Positions 23,131-34,394 of a stretch of DNA of 64,000 bases are shown here, in pieces. The stretch covers positions 124,001 to 188,000 of the forward strand of contig CAOLHI010002111.1 of assembly GCA_948474755.1 (NCBI GenBank). Reading direction: 5' to 3'. The stretch comes from Ctenosaura bakeri. Lineage: Eukaryota; Chordata; Lepidosauria; Squamata; Iguanidae. A model generated the notes under the pieces. That model made no database searches. It was given only the letters and a program-made list of their open reading frames with translations, and was not told the origin of the DNA. The position numbers and the translations under genes were made by a program. Position 1 is the stretch's first letter; each line of letters opens with the position of its first letter.

Positions 23131-23218
23131 CAACAAAAATGATTTTATGGTTGGAGGTCATCACAACAGGAGAAACTGTATTAAGGGGTCGCGGCATTAG
23201 GAAGGTTGAGAACCACTG
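22602..23218 (-). mobile_element. hAT transposon with SPIN-type ends (non-autonomous)
   Basis: The termini are CAGTGGTTCTCAACCTGG and GGTTGAGAACCACTG, flanked by a perfect 8-bp duplication TCTTACCT (22,594-22,601 and 23,219-23,226). Read on the minus strand, the right end continues 'cctaatgccgcgacccctta' and 'gatgacctccaaccataaaat'. I recognise this as the start of SPIN (Space Invaders) elements. The left side has 'ggggtcgggacccctttggg'. About 22,680-23,080 is an unusual GC-rich filler with no transposase. A (AAAT)n run lies at 23,095-23,131. Confidence 0.85.
23095..23131. repeat. (AAAT)n microsatellite
   Basis: About nine AAAT units inside the SPIN-like element. Confidence 0.9.
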
Positions 23219-23226
23219 TCTTACCT

Positions 23227-24142
23227 GGTAAGATAATTTTCATTGCTAATTCACTGACTGTATGTCTGTCAAATTTTCCTGTAAGCTGGAGAACTGGCTT
23301 GTGTAAGCTTGTGTTGTACAATCTAAAAGCACGCAACGTAGCAGTCTTGTTGAAAAGAAACCCTGTGATCCACATGTAGAAACAGAATTCAGGATTCTGT
23401 AATACCTTTATTGAGATCACTAAGATTCTGTTTCTTCCCCTAAATGTTGTGTCATCCAGCCAGAGGAAGAATTCTGTGAGACCTGAAAATTTGACATGTT
23501 TATAACAGTTTAGAGTGATGGTAATAAAGCTCTTAGAGAACTCTGAATTGTGGTCTCTCTCTGTGGCCAGGCATGGAATAAAATATTAGCATAATCCAAT
23601 CTCTTCACCAGCACTAAGCACAGTAAAATCTCAACCAAGCCAAAAATGCGATGAATTACCTTCAAAAATAAAACTACATGGGAGTGAAAAGAACAACCAA
23701 GACAGTAGTTCTGATAAGCCTGCAGTTCTAAAAGCCTCAACTCCTGTTTTAAACCTGAACTGCAGGGAGTCTTAAAGCCTCGTGATGAAAAACTTATAGC
23801 ATTGACTGCAAAAGTTGCTGGATGGAAGCAGCTACAAATGAGGCACTGTAGCTTGGCACAACCAACAATATTAAAAATTCAAGAACTACAACTAGTGGAT
23901 ATAGATCAATGAAATAAGCTTGAAGAGCTCAAAAACAGAAGCAAATGTAAAAAATAAAAAAATCAGGGTTAGAGGGGTCCCAGAAAATTTTAAAAAATCT
24001 ACCTACCCTGATCCTGACATGGCTTAACAAGATTTCCTCAAATATACAGTTGATAGAAAAGGGAAAAATCATTGAATTGCCAGCCTCAGATTTAAACAAA
24101 ATAAAACAAAACAAAACCTTGGGAAGCTATGAAAGCTACCAC
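23227..24142. other. Anonymous sequence
   Basis: No feature recognised. Confidence 0.35.
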
Positions 24143-24721
24143 TGTTAGGAATCAGCCTTCTTTTAGCAGAGTAGCAGAAAAAGCATGCCCCAATCTCTGT
24201 GCGCTTCAACTAAGAAAACAAAACAAGCCAGGCAGTTTCAAATTACAAACTTTGAAAATTTACTAGTGGAGTTTACAATTACATACACATTGGAGAGCCT
24301 GGATTCTAACTAGCTAACAGATAGATATGGTAAGACAGTAGCTTTATTCTTCACTCACCATCTTCTTGGTGGAGATGTGAGGTGTGGTCAGAGAGAAGGA
24401 AGTAGAAGCAAAAATAGTGAAGAAGTCTGAAAAGTGGGGTCTTTTATAAGGCTGATAACCCTAGGAACTGTCCTGGGACACATTGTCTAGTTACCTGTAT
24501 ACCAAAGGTATTTATAGCTATGCATTTAAATAACACAGGAGCAAGTGATGAGACTTTAGGTGAGAAGGGAGAAGGCTTTGTCATGTAAGGGAAGATGAAA
24601 CTCTGTCCTATCTAAGCCCCACTTGCCCTGAATAGGCAGTGGGTGGGCAGGGGGAGAATGCTGGAGTTTTCCAACGATTATATCTAACAAATTTAAACTC
24701 ATCTGCATCCTGCTTGTAACA
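24143..24721 (-). mobile_element. Probable LTR on the minus strand
   Basis: It starts TGTTAG and ends GTAACA at 24,716-24,721 (an alternative end, CTAACA, lies at 24,684-24,689). On the minus strand a TATA box (CTTATAAAAG, 24,441-24,450) is followed about 95 bp later by AATAAA (24,343-24,348) and a roughly 200-bp U5-like part. That spacing is typical of an ERV LTR. Flanks CCAC and TCTA do not match, so no TSD supports the ends. Confidence 0.55.
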
Positions 24722-24864
24722 TCTAGGTGGTTGGGACCAGATTAGGTGGGAACCAAAATTTTCTAAACTCAGCGAAATTGTGTATGTCTGCTAGTGCACT
24801 TAAAATAAATCTGCGTGTCACTTAAACTACACAGTGTGCCATGAAGGACCACTTTCTTCTCAAG
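24722..24864. other. Anonymous sequence
   Basis: No feature recognised. Confidence 0.35.
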
Positions 24865-24940
24865 CAGTGGTGGCTGCCGGCTATCCTTTCAGTGAGGTGG
24901 TAAATCTGCTCTGGATTTTAGTCTGAACTTTAAAGGAACC
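24865..24940. mobile_element. hAT-like element end (CAGTGGTGGC type)
   Basis: CAGTGGTGGCTGCCGGC opens a segment whose inverted complement recurs at 35,365-35,434, sharing 'aaagttcagactaaaa' and 'cagag..gatt'. The CAG start suits hAT elements. The partner terminus was not found nearby. Confidence 0.5.
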
Positions 24941-25594
24941 ATTTAAGGTACTGTACCTGTTTGGGGGAAGGGGCTGAGCACCTTGGAGAGCTACTTTAAA
25001 AACTGAGTTTTTTTCAGAAGCCCTTGGTTGGAGGGAATTTGAAATAATAACCAGCTTGGGAGAGTTAGAACCTACCTCAGGCTGCAGTCTATGTTGAGGC
25101 TGCAATGTGCTTATTTGTATGTAAAACAAAACAAAACAAAAACCCATCCTAACTTATATGCTATGTATACAGGCCCTAAACTAAACACTATATTATACTA
25201 TACTATTTAGCATACTTTGTACTTCAGCTCTGATTTCCCATTAATATATAATTTTGGTGATGATATTTTTGGAAAGAATTTCTGTGTGTTCTTTCACAGA
25301 GATGATCTTATGCACTTCTGTTCAAGATGTGTTCCCCATGTGTTTGTATCATACAGTTTTCAATTTGAAAAGTCAATACTGTATTACATTGATTGATGTT
25401 TGCCAGGTATTAGTATTTTTATTACAGCCATCTTTCTTGAGATCATAATACCATTGTAATACCATTGTCAGTTTCTTGAGCAGAGAGTTGAGAGAGGGGA
25501 CAAGGTATGGTTTGATCACTTTTGCTACAGTTCTTGAAGTATTTTCAGAACAAGAGATGCAACCCTTCGGCCAGTATGAAAAAGAAACAGTTTC

Positions 25595-25680
25595 AGCCTG
25601 TATTTTTTTTAATTTTTTTTATTTATTTAACTAATTGTTAAATAATTCTTTTTTTAATTATTATTATTTCTATTGAAGAA
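25595..25680. repeat. A/T-rich low-complexity tract
   Basis: T-rich then TAATTATTATT sequence. It could be the tail of a decayed retroelement on the minus strand. Confidence 0.7.
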
Positions 25681-26003
25681 AAGTGGGGTAGAACAAATAT
25701 GACAATAACAATAATAACAATTAACTACAATTATTTTCCATAAATATCCTCCATCATATCCTCCACCTTGAATTAGCTTTCTATAAAAATATAATAAAAA
25801 CCAATGTAAGTTATATTTCTACTACCTTTTATCACCCCTCCTTGGAAAGTGTTTCTCTACCTGTAGCCTATACTTCCTTTAACTTTACAGCCCTCTTTGT
25901 CTTCTCTGTGCTGTGTGATCCTGTTCCTCCATAATTTTATTAACTATTAATTGCATGCCAGCTTGAAAATATTCCAAATTTCTGGTATACAATCCTCAAA
26001 GTG

Positions 26004-26044
26004 AAAGAAAAGAAAAAAGAAAAAAAAAGAAAAAGAAAAGAAAG
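26004..26044. repeat. (GAAA)n-like purine tract
   Basis: An imperfect A/G run. Confidence 0.85.
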
Positions 26045-26225
26045 CTAATGCTAACTGCTGATTTTAATACTTGTAACTTAAATTTCAGATCATTTAGTTT
26101 ATTCAATAATTGAGTTGCCCCATTTCTGTAAGAGAAAGCTTATAACTGGTTCCCATTCTTTCATTATCTTATCAGATTTTTAAATAATCAAATATATAGC
26201 CATCTTAGTCTAGATCAGTATGCAA

Positions 26226-26352
26226 AGGGATCTTGTGGCACCTTTGAGACAAAATGAGAGAAAGAAGTCTACATCAGATGAAGTCAACTTAAGTCATGAA
26301 AGCCTATGCTGTCAGCGTCTTTCTTTCAGTCTCAAAGATGCTATAGATCCTT
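26226..26352. mobile_element. Fold-back MITE (GATCC..GGCACCTTTGAGAC type)
   Basis: 'AAAGGGATCTTGTGGCACC' then TTTGAGAC at the left is inverted at the right as GTCTCAAAGATGCTATAGATCCTTT. The middle holds 'catcagatgaagtcaacttaa', the usual core of a palindromic repeat common in reptiles. A related copy is at 32,893-33,085. Confidence 0.7.
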
Positions 26353-26639
26353 TCCTAGTTAAAGAATTGTTAAAGAATTTAACAAATTGATTTTTCTCGT
26401 TTTTGTCAACAATGTCAGAATCAGCTGGAGAAGAACTAAGAAACCTTAACTACTTCAAGACAAAGTAGAATATAAATCATTTGAAAGTGAAATACAAATA
26501 TCTGAAGGAAAAAGTATGTGTCATGTTGAAATCTGATCTTGGTCATCCATGGGAAGAGTTGATGAGAGAGAAGTGACAGGAGAATATTAGGCTGTTTTGA
26601 TAAGCTCAAGCTGCAGTGTGGAATATGTGGTCCTCAAGA

Positions 26640-26835
26640 TTGTGTTGTTGTTTGCCTTCAAGTTATTTCCAAATTATGGTGACCCTAAGGCAAACCTATC
26701 ACAGGGTTTTCTAGGGGCTGAGAGTGTGTGACTTACCGAAGGTTACTCAGTGGGTTTCCATGGCTGAGTGGGGAATCGAACCATGGTCTCCAGGGTTGTA
26801 GTCTAATGCTCAAACTACTATACCACGCTGGCTGG
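26640..26835 (-). mobile_element. tRNA-derived SINE (Sauria/Bov-B-tail type), inverted
   Basis: The plus strand begins with 'gttgttgtttgccttcaagt', the reverse of the (AAC)n tail, followed by 'ggtgaccctaaggcaaacctatcacagggttttct'. It ends in an inverted tRNA-like head with 'ggggaatcgaaccatggtct' and 'actataccacgctggc'. Both SINE ends are present, so it is close to full length. Confidence 0.8.
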
Positions 26836-26849
26836 ACTATAACTTCCTT

Positions 26850-26937
26850 GATCCCTTGCAATTGGCCCTACTGGCTGGGGCTGATGGGAGTTGTGGTCCA
26901 GTAAGATCTGGAGGGCCATAGATTTCCTACGTTTGAA
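26850..26937. repeat. Arm of the common fold-back repeat
   Basis: 'ggctggggctgatgggagttgtggtcca' followed by 'tctggagggccatag' is a well-preserved copy of the motif also seen at 39,961. Confidence 0.55.
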
Positions 26938-28015
26938 CTCTAAAAAAAAAAAAGTGATGTTACTAGAGATCCTGAACTGAAATTGGCTATAATGCCAAGC
27001 CTCCCCAAGATTTTGTTGGGTATACACCTCACTTTTATAAGATAAGCTTTATCAGTGGTAAATGATGGAGCAGTTAGGCTACAGGAGAGAAAGTGTCGTA
27101 GTACTTTAGCGGATTGGGTTCAGCATCTCCTCACAGAGTCCCGAAACACTTAATTTTACTCAGACTATCTGATGGCTGATACTCAAGATCCCCATGGCTG
27201 GTTATAGATTCCCTGAGGTGGAGTTCCCCCCATACCACCAGGCAAGGCAAGTTGAAAAAGGATTCCCAAGAGTTACACATTGTAGAAGCAAATGGAGGAG
27301 ATATAAGTGCACAGCATGACAATTCCCCCATCCCAACAGCTATGAAAATAGTATAAGCAGGTTGCTGACATGAAACCTTTTGCCTCCTGTCTGTTCCAAG
27401 GTGAAGACTCTCTCAACCTTCAACCCTGACAATAAAGTGAAACTATCTAGCAGGGCCTACTAAATGCAGATTAACCCTTTCTGTCCCACTGGGCAACCAA
27501 TAACATTTGTCATGCTAACAAAACCCATCTGCCTGATGGCAGAGGCCATGCTTCCTACATTAGTGATGTACATTGCTGGCATTTTGTTTTCTTTTATTTT
27601 GCAGATGCGGGGAGGAAAGTGACCATCCTTTAGAACAGAAGTGGGCTACTGTTAACCTATCTATATTTGTTCTCACAGATAAACTCTGTAAAGAAAACAA
27701 GCAATGAGCTTTGTGCTTTGCATACATTCTGAAAAAGCAAAGCATTGCCTGCTGATCTGCCTCTTGAAGCACCCTTTCAGGAAGAACACTTCTTCTCCAG
27801 CCAAGTACATACCACCAGCAATGTCATACTGTCAGAACTTCACTTGGGCAATGTCCTTGTGAAGCCCCTGCTGCAAGTTGATGTCAATTTGATTACAGCC
27901 ATCAGAGGCTTTTAACCATCTCAGATCATGTGTAAAATGTCAAAGATCTAAAATAAATCTATTTATTTATTTATTTATTTATTTATTTTAGGACAGCTTA
28001 TGAAGAATCTGAAAG
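26938..28015. other. Anonymous sequence
   Basis: No repeat or exon recognised until the (TTTA)n run at 27,959. Confidence 0.35.
27959..27990. repeat. (TTTA)n microsatellite
   Basis: About eight ATTT units. Confidence 0.9.
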
Positions 28016-28230
28016 AGAGGTTCTTAACCCTATGGTCTGTAGACCCCTTGGGAGTTCATGATGATGAGCTTCAGTGGACCTGTGAATTGGTCTACCAAAC
28101 CATTTTAATTTTTTTTAAAAAATCTCCTTCCTATTACTCAGAAAACTGAATTTAAGTGCATTTTTCTGAGGGAGCCCATATCTCATCACATTTCAAAAGA
28201 GGTCCATGACCACAAATGGTTAAGAACAAG
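28016..28230. mobile_element. hAT-like MITE
   Basis: Left end 'GAGGTTCTTAACCCTATGG' and right end 'CCACAAATGGTTAAGAAC' are inverted relative to each other. The inner 'gtctgtagacccct' and 'gaggtccatgacca' blocks are typical of small Charlie-like elements. The TSD was not resolved. Confidence 0.6.
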
Positions 28231-28564
28231 TCAACAAGAATATCATTATTCTTACTTTAGACTCATTGCTAGGAGGTTAGTTGATGTTAGCCAATGGCCC
28301 TGTTCCTAGTTGCCCTAGCCCTTACCTAGTATAGTGAGTATAGAGTCCATCACTGGACCTGAATCATAGTTCAGTTTATAGGGAACCCCAGCCAGTTACA
28401 TTCACCGCTTGAGTAATTTGGCTGAATAGAACAAGACTGTTAGCGCATTTAAATTGTTAGAAGTATGAGGTTGCTTCTGCATCGTATATTTGACAATAGC
28501 TTCATAATCTTGATAGTCTTTTGATTCCTCTCTCAAAATCATTGTTGCTAATAGTCTTTCAGAG

Positions 28565-28752
28565 CTGGTGTAGTGTAATAGTTTGAGCATTGGACTATGA
28601 CCCTGGAGACCAGGGTTTGAGTCCCCATTTGTTGATTGAAATTCCCACTTGGTTATGTCACATACTCTCAGCCCCAGAAAACCCTGTGATAGTTTCACCT
28701 TAGGGTTGCCATAAGTTGGAAGCTACTTGAAGGCACGCAGCAACAACAGTTT
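28565..28752 (+). mobile_element. tRNA-derived SINE (Sauria/Bov-B-tail type)
   Basis: The tRNA-like head has 'gtgtaatagtttgagcattg' and a B-box-like 'agggtttgagtcc'. The tail has 'ccccagaaaaccctgtgatag', 'accttagggttgccataagt' and 'cttgaaggcacgcagcaac'. It is the best-preserved copy of this SINE in the window. Confidence 0.85.
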
Positions 28753-28799
28753 TTCTGTCTTCAGTTTTTCCTTGTTGACTATATACTAAATGTTAAAGA

Positions 28800-28864
28800 G
28801 GTGTGTGTGTGTGTGAGAGAGAGAGAGAGAAAGTGAGAGAGAGAGGGAGGGAGGGAGGGAGAGA
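28800..28864. repeat. (GT)n(GA)n(GGGA)n compound microsatellite
   Basis: GT repeats grade into GA and then GGGA repeats on the plus strand. Confidence 0.9.
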
Positions 28865-29545
28865 AATGTTGTTCATGTAGGACTTTCTTGCTATTATGTT
28901 GTCAAAAAACTTTCTCAAACCAGAGAGAAGTTCAAAGTGCTGCTAAAGGAAAAGGAAACTTTTATTACATTTTAAAAATGTGTTTGTTTCAAGTCTCCTT
29001 AAGGCCAATAAGGCATGTGGTTGCTGTCTGAATCCATCCTCTCTTGAGACCATCTTAAATAACATCAAAAAGCAAATGTCTCAAGCAAGATGCAGACCTG
29101 TGACATTGATGCCATCATTTTCTCTTCCCTGACATATTGACAGAGGAGCCTGGAAGCCTGAGAATGATGGGACTTAGATCAGCATAGAATAGTATAAAGA
29201 AATCAAGACCAGGCCTCTGCAGAGTTTCTCCCAGTGCCCTTTGAGTTATTAGCCTGCTTTGTTATTAACAAGGGTGCCTGGAAATTAGTGCATGTCTTGA
29301 AGAGGCAACAGCTTGACCTGGGAGACATAGAGACCTGGAGAATGGAATGTATATTACGGATAACAAAGGAGGCAGCAGTGCTAGCCTCCAGGAGTACAGA
29401 AATGTAAGCTGGCCCCACTTTGGATAAACAACAGATAGCTGCTAAATGACTGAGGTATTGGACAGGGTTACTACAGGGCAGGGCCAAAGCACATGCCCTG
29501 ATACCTGAAACCTTCCAGATCTTATGTAGGAGGTGATGTAACTTA
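28865..29545. other. Anonymous sequence
   Basis: No feature recognised. A 94-codon minus-strand frame at 29,203-29,487 has no familiar domain. Confidence 0.35.
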
Positions 29546-29740
29546 GGCCATTTCCGCTCTACTCTGTTATAGTGCTATTATTCCATCCTGTGGAATTCTG
29601 GGGTTTGTAGCTTGCTAAGTCCGAAGAGCTCTCTGGCTGAGAATTCCAAATGCCTCCCCCGTCCAAGCTGCAAACCTAGGATTTCATAGGATATTGAAAG
29701 TGGGATAATAGCGCTATAACAGTATAGTGTGGAAATGGCC
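29546..29740. mobile_element. TTA-target MITE, copy C (perfect TSD)
   Basis: Ends GGCCATTTCCGC...GTGTGGAAATGGCC are flanked on both sides by TTA (29,543-29,545 and 29,741-29,743). The inner motifs 'tgttatagtgctattattcc' and 'gggataatagcgctataac' pair up. The centre holds 'gaagagctctctggctgagaattc', the segment also carried by the Helitrons. This copy defines the 3-bp TSD of the family. Confidence 0.85.
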
Positions 29741-29743
29741 TTA

Positions 29744-31004
29744 ATATGCTAATTTCTTGTCTTATGGGAAGTATGCATGTGTGTTCCTTTCTTTGTTCTG
29801 CATGTCTGATTTGTGGGAGTTCCCCCAAATATCTCTTGGTTTCACCCTGAATTGAAAAAATGATTTTTAAAATTTTTTGAATCTCCTGCTGGTGCATGAC
29901 ATATTAGCTTTGTCGCGCTCCAGAGAAAACCTGTCCATTCTTACTGTTAATGATTTATATCCTCTTTGCCTGATGAAGAAGCTGTGTGTGCTTCTGGTTG
30001 GCCTAATAAAGATTCCACTGTGGCATATATTTTTGGATTTTCCTGTATTCTGTCCTGCATGTGTTGTGTTTTAGTTTATTTTTTCCTCTGAGTTTCAGTT
30101 CCTTAAAGAAGAACGAAACTACTCCAAAACACACTAGTTGTTTTCAAACATCCATTAAAGTTTTTTGTTGGGGGCTGGGGGCTGGTTTACTTAATGCTGT
30201 TTCCATCCCCCACCCCCTTATATTGTCTCTCTCTTGCCAAAGTTACCAACAGATTCCTATGAGTTCACCAAGATTTATGAAAGCAATTCCATAACTCTTG
30301 AATACATTTAGAGCAAATTGCTCTTCTTCAGGGGAATAGCTCAAAACGAGTGCAGAGAAGAAAGGACTTTATGAACATGTTTTCTTGCATTCTTTTAAGA
30401 AGCAGAGCCTATAAAGAATAAAACACCAAGAAGATGGAAAATATGTGTTTGTTAGTTGGGTACTCTAAAGATGTGCTCATCCTGGTAGCTGCTTTGCTTT
30501 CATGTTTAGTGTTCTGTCTTTTCCATAAACAGTTGCTATGAGGTATGTTCCCATAGCAAAGGCGCATTTATGTTAAAAAATGAGAAGGACTTGTTTTGTA
30601 TTGGGTTTCTTGATCTCAACATAAAACCAAAAGTCAGCTCTAAAGGAGGGGCTCAGGAGGCCTATCAGTAATATCAAGCAAACTTGTAAACAGGCCATAG
30701 TTTGAAAGAATGAAATTCCTTTTTGACAATGACGTCTGAATCTTTACACAGAAGAACAACCCTGGATAGCACTAAAATCTACTGGAAGGCAACTAAACTC
30801 ACAGCTGCTGCTTTTACTGTTTATTCCTTCTAGAATTTATGAGAATGGCTTCTGCCGCATTAAGTAGACTTTTATGAAATTGACTTCTGTTTCTGGATTG
30901 AATGTCACACCATGGTGTAATCCAGACCTCTGGAAACATCTCACATAACCCTTGTCAGGCTTGTTGACAACGTCCAAGCCACATTTTGTCTTAGAAAACG
31001 AACA
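29744..31004. other. Anonymous sequence
   Basis: A segment near 29,968-30,050 ('cctgatgaagaagctgtgtg...cctaataaagattcc') resembles a common reptile repeat, but its ends could not be set. Nothing else was recognised. Confidence 0.35.
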
Positions 31005-31079
31005 AGGAAGGAAGGAAGGAAGGAAGGAAGGAAGGAAGGAAGGAAGGAAGGAAGGAAGGAAGGAAGGAAGGAAGGAAGG
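31005..31079. repeat. (GGAA)n microsatellite
   Basis: About 75 bp of nearly perfect GGAA repeats. Confidence 0.95.
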
Positions 31080-31130
31080 GGAGCTCCGAGTGAATAGCCC
31101 CCAAGCTTAGAATGTTTCTTCAAACAAGTG

Positions 31131-31595
31131 CAGTCAGCCCTCCACATTTGTGTGCTGTTTGTGAGTTTCTTCAACCCCTGCACAACCCCACCTCAGGTGC
31201 TTCTTTTCCAGGGGAGCCTTCCCTCTCAGTAGCTCCAATTAGGCTGGGCGTTCCTTTAAAAACCCACCTCTGGTCCTCCTCCACCAGCCACTGCCTGACC
31301 AGCTAAGGATGGCTCACAGCCTGATTTCTCAGCACCATGAACCCTCTCTTGATGCCTCCACACACACCCAAGGAAGGAGATGGTTGAGAGAGAGGAAGTA
31401 TAGGGCCACCGTGCTGACGCACCGCATCCCCTTTTCTTTCCCTGACCTTGTTTGGACCCTGGGTCCCTACTCTCCTCACCATGCCTCAGCCGCCTTTCCA
31501 CAGACACACATGGACACATATATTGGTATTTGTGATTTTTCCACTTTTGCAAGGGTCCTGCTCCCCTAGCCCTTGTGAATGTGGAGGGCCAATTG
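31131..31595. mobile_element. Tigger-like non-autonomous DNA transposon
   Basis: CAGTCAGCCCTCCACATTTGTG at the left is inverted at the right as 'CACAAG/CTTGTGAATGTGGAGGGCC...'. The right flank is TA and the left TG, consistent with a decayed TA duplication of pogo/Tigger (MER2-like) elements. The GC-rich interior gives long but meaningless frames on both strands (for example 31,256-31,711 minus). Confidence 0.65.
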
Positions 31596-31799
31596 TAATT
31601 TGGTTCTGTTACTTGAAAGGAAATCCGTTGCCAATGCTCAGTACAATGCGGGTTTAAAAAAAAAAAAGTGTGCTTTTTGTTGCACTGCTGGGACAACAAA
31701 ATGAAAGTCAACAGGATAAATGTAAGTTATTATATGTAGCCAGATAAATGAAATGTACAAATATAAGATGAGTGGCACCTTACTCAAAACAAGTACATG

Positions 31800-31915
31800 T
31801 CAGAAATATCTAAAGGTCTTAGACCCCTAGATTGCAAGCTGAACATGATTCAACAGCATGATGCAGCAGTCAAAAAACCAATGCAGTTCTAGGTTGCATC
31901 AACGTCATGCTGACT
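31800..31915 (+). pseudogene. CR1 LINE ORF2 fragment
   Basis: The frame reads KLNMIQQHDAAVKK, close to the KLNMSQQCDAAxKKANAIL motif near the C-terminus of CR1 ORF2 and to the copy at 43,273-43,458. It is short, with a stop after the motif. Confidence 0.55.
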
Positions 31916-32019
31916 CTCTGTAGATACATATAAATCCATATTGTAGATGCATACATACCATCTATGCAAACTGATATGTACTGTTTATATCATTGCATTA
32001 GTTTTCAAAATGATAGGCA

Positions 32020-32841
32020 TGTTACCAGGCCGTAACTTTGATATGGTTTAATTGGCAAATATTAATTGGCATAAATATAAATTACACACTACTATGACTG
32101 CATGGCCATGCGGGCTTAAAAGGAAGGTCTGGTCGAACATGTGCAAGAACTAGGTCAGGCAGGACTTCAAGGCATGGTCAGGTCATAGTTAGGAAATCAT
32201 CGAGGAACTCCTGAGACAAAGGACTTGGAAATATCCATCAACAACTCAGCCTCCAGAGGCAATGGAACCTGAAACTAAACTAATGACCTTCAACCCTCTT
32301 CCCACTCCCTGGCAATGTCTTCCTTTATTCTTTTTTCTGCCAGCAATCAAGGAGCTATCATGATTCCCATCAGTCCTTTGTCACCTAATGCTAAGGCCAT
32401 TAGGTCATTCCACACCCCATTGTCCACTCTCTGGACTCCATTGTCTACTCTGCCAGAGAGCCATTAATACTTTCAGGGTGAAAAAAGAGTATTTAAAGCC
32501 TGGCTTTGAGCCAAGCAACTTGTAGTACTCTGCTGCTCTGATTCCCAATTGGTACTATCACTGGACTTAGTCTAAGCCATGATCACTTCTTCGTTTCCTC
32601 TCTGCTGGATTAGTACATATTACCCACTTCACCCTAAATTCTCACTATACAAACTTTAAGCTTACGTTGGACTCTCAGGCTGGTTTTTCCCTGCACTAGT
32701 ACCAGTATACATAGGTATAAAAGATCTCATAAGGTTACCCCCCTCCCACAGCCCTCCTCTTTGAGCTAATATTCTCCACCATTTCATGGAGACACTGGCA
32801 TTGCTGGTAGATCCTTGTTTCATCCATGTTTTGGAGTAACA
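32020..32841 (+). mobile_element. ERV LTR, second copy of the 45,930 family
   Basis: It aligns along its length with 45,930-46,882: 'tatggtttaattggcaaatattaattggcataaata', 'ctgccagagagccatta', 'cctcctctttgagctaatattctccaccatttca'. Ends are TGTTAC...GTAACA. A TATTTAAAG box lies at 32,490-32,498. The AATAAA seen in the other copy has been lost in a deletion. Flanks GGCA and GATG do not match, so the TSD is eroded. Confidence 0.75.
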
Positions 32842-32892
32842 GATGTGTTAGTATATTTCAGGATTAAATGAAAAAAAAGGTGGTGGTGGGAG

Positions 32893-33085
32893 AGACTGAA
32901 GGAATCCAGCAGCATCTTGGAGTCTAACTGGTTTATTGTAGCATAGGTTATTCTGGATATCAGTCCATTTTCTTCAGATGCTCTGATGAAATTGGAAGCT
33001 GGAAGTACCGCAGCAGGTATATTGGCTGTATGCCCAACTCCATCACTGTATCTGAAGAAATGGGCTGGTAGCTCATGCTTTTGCC
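32893..33085. mobile_element. Fold-back MITE, second copy
   Basis: It shows 'gaatccagcagcatcttggagtctaactggtttatt' followed by 'agtccattttcttcagatgc' and, further on, 'tgtatctgaagaaatgggct' with 'agctcatgctt'. These are parts of the palindromic family also at 26,226. The right terminus is missing. Confidence 0.55.
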
Positions 33086-33884
33086 TGAGCCTACTGGGAA
33101 GGGCAAGATTTCATTCCTTCTCTTTTCTCCTACCTGCTGAGTCAAGTGAGTGCAAACTACTTTTACCTTTTGAACTCAGCTTGTAGCAACTGAAGGAGAA
33201 AGGGAGAAAGTAGGAAGAAGAAAGGAGAAGTTGGGATATTTTGAAAACTGCTGAAAAAGTGGGAAGAGAGAGGATTAATCTGGATTGTCCTTGCTAAAAG
33301 GCAACAGTTGGAAGAGATAGAGCCCACTTTAACTAGGATTACAAACCGATCCAGTATTTCAGAATTGAGATTTATTGGCCTACTTCTAATTTTTACAATT
33401 GAAACTTGCTTAACTTTTCAACCATTAAAATAGTTTCAAACAACTTTATGTATCTTTTTTTATCTCAGTTCAATCATCTCAGTCCCACCTTCATAATGAT
33501 CCTTGCAATTTCACATCCTCTTTGTTTAATCATTTATGATTGCCCAATTTTAATCCTTAGTAAATACGAATAAATACAGAAAAACAGATTCAACTGCCAT
33601 AGGAGAGAGGAGTGATGGCTAGCTGTGATCTATCTGACAGAGGCATAATTAAGCTGCCAGCTAAGAATACCAGCCACTAAAAGACCCTTCCTCTATCTTG
33701 CATTTTGTTTAACAAATGGTTTCAAGCCAAGCACATTTTATGCTGGAAATTATTGCTATAAATTGGCCTAAATTGGCTTTAGATTATTAGTCTCCATAGA
33801 ATGGAAAAATTTCAAGTGCCTGGTGATACTCTTTTGTCTAGGGGGTAAACATAAATGAATAAGCTTGCATTTTTAAACAGAAGC
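33086..33884. other. Anonymous sequence
   Basis: No feature recognised. Confidence 0.35.
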
Positions 33885-33950
33885 ATAGAATCATAGAGTT
33901 GGAAGAGACAACAATGGCCAATGAGTCCAACCCATTGCCATGCAGGAACA
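33885..33950 (-). mobile_element. CR1 LINE 3' terminal scrap
   Basis: 'catagaatcatagagttggaagaga' and 'gagtccaaccc..tgccatgcaggaa' are the inverted 3' UTR of CR1, as at 61,527. Confidence 0.7.
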
Positions 33951-34394
33951 AATAGACTTACTATTAAGTCCATAGAAAACAGTGGGGCTTACTTTTAAGT
34001 AAATAAACCTTCAAGGACACTTCACATCTTTTAACACACCCACAAGTTGTTTCTGTGGAGTAGGGATGTAGAAACAAGATGGTCTGAGCTTCTTCTAGAC
34101 TAATGAGACTTGAATCTGATCACATTTAGCTTGCCTAAAAGATTGAGAGGGTGAGAGTGAGAGCTAACTCAGGGAATCTATAGTCTTCCACAATCCTATC
34201 TCAGCTACCCACACCCACCGTCTGTCTGACATCAGAAGTGTATGTATGTGTGTGTGGAAGCCAAGCATGTGTCAGGGAAAACGCTATAGCCATCCACAAT
34301 TTTCCCTTGGTGCCCTCCTGCCAATTCACCCTTTGCAACATCAGGAGCATGGGGGCAGGAGATGAGGAGGCATCAGGAAGGCTATAAGTGTATG
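33951..34394. other. Anonymous sequence
   Basis: No feature recognised. Confidence 0.35.

Larger units (their letters stand above)
24941..26215. other. Anonymous sequence with low-complexity patches
   Basis: It contains an (AAAAC)n run at about 25,123-25,141, an A/T-rich patch at 25,595-25,680 and a purine run at about 26,004-26,044. No coding or element ends were seen. Confidence 0.45.

Noticed and set aside
31005..31079. CRISPR-like regularity
   Set aside because: The direct repeats are an uninterrupted tetranucleotide microsatellite with no spacers; no CRISPR array exists in this vertebrate DNA.
31256..31711. 151-codon minus-strand frame
   Set aside because: It lies across the GC-rich interior of the Tigger-like element and shows no transposase or other domain.
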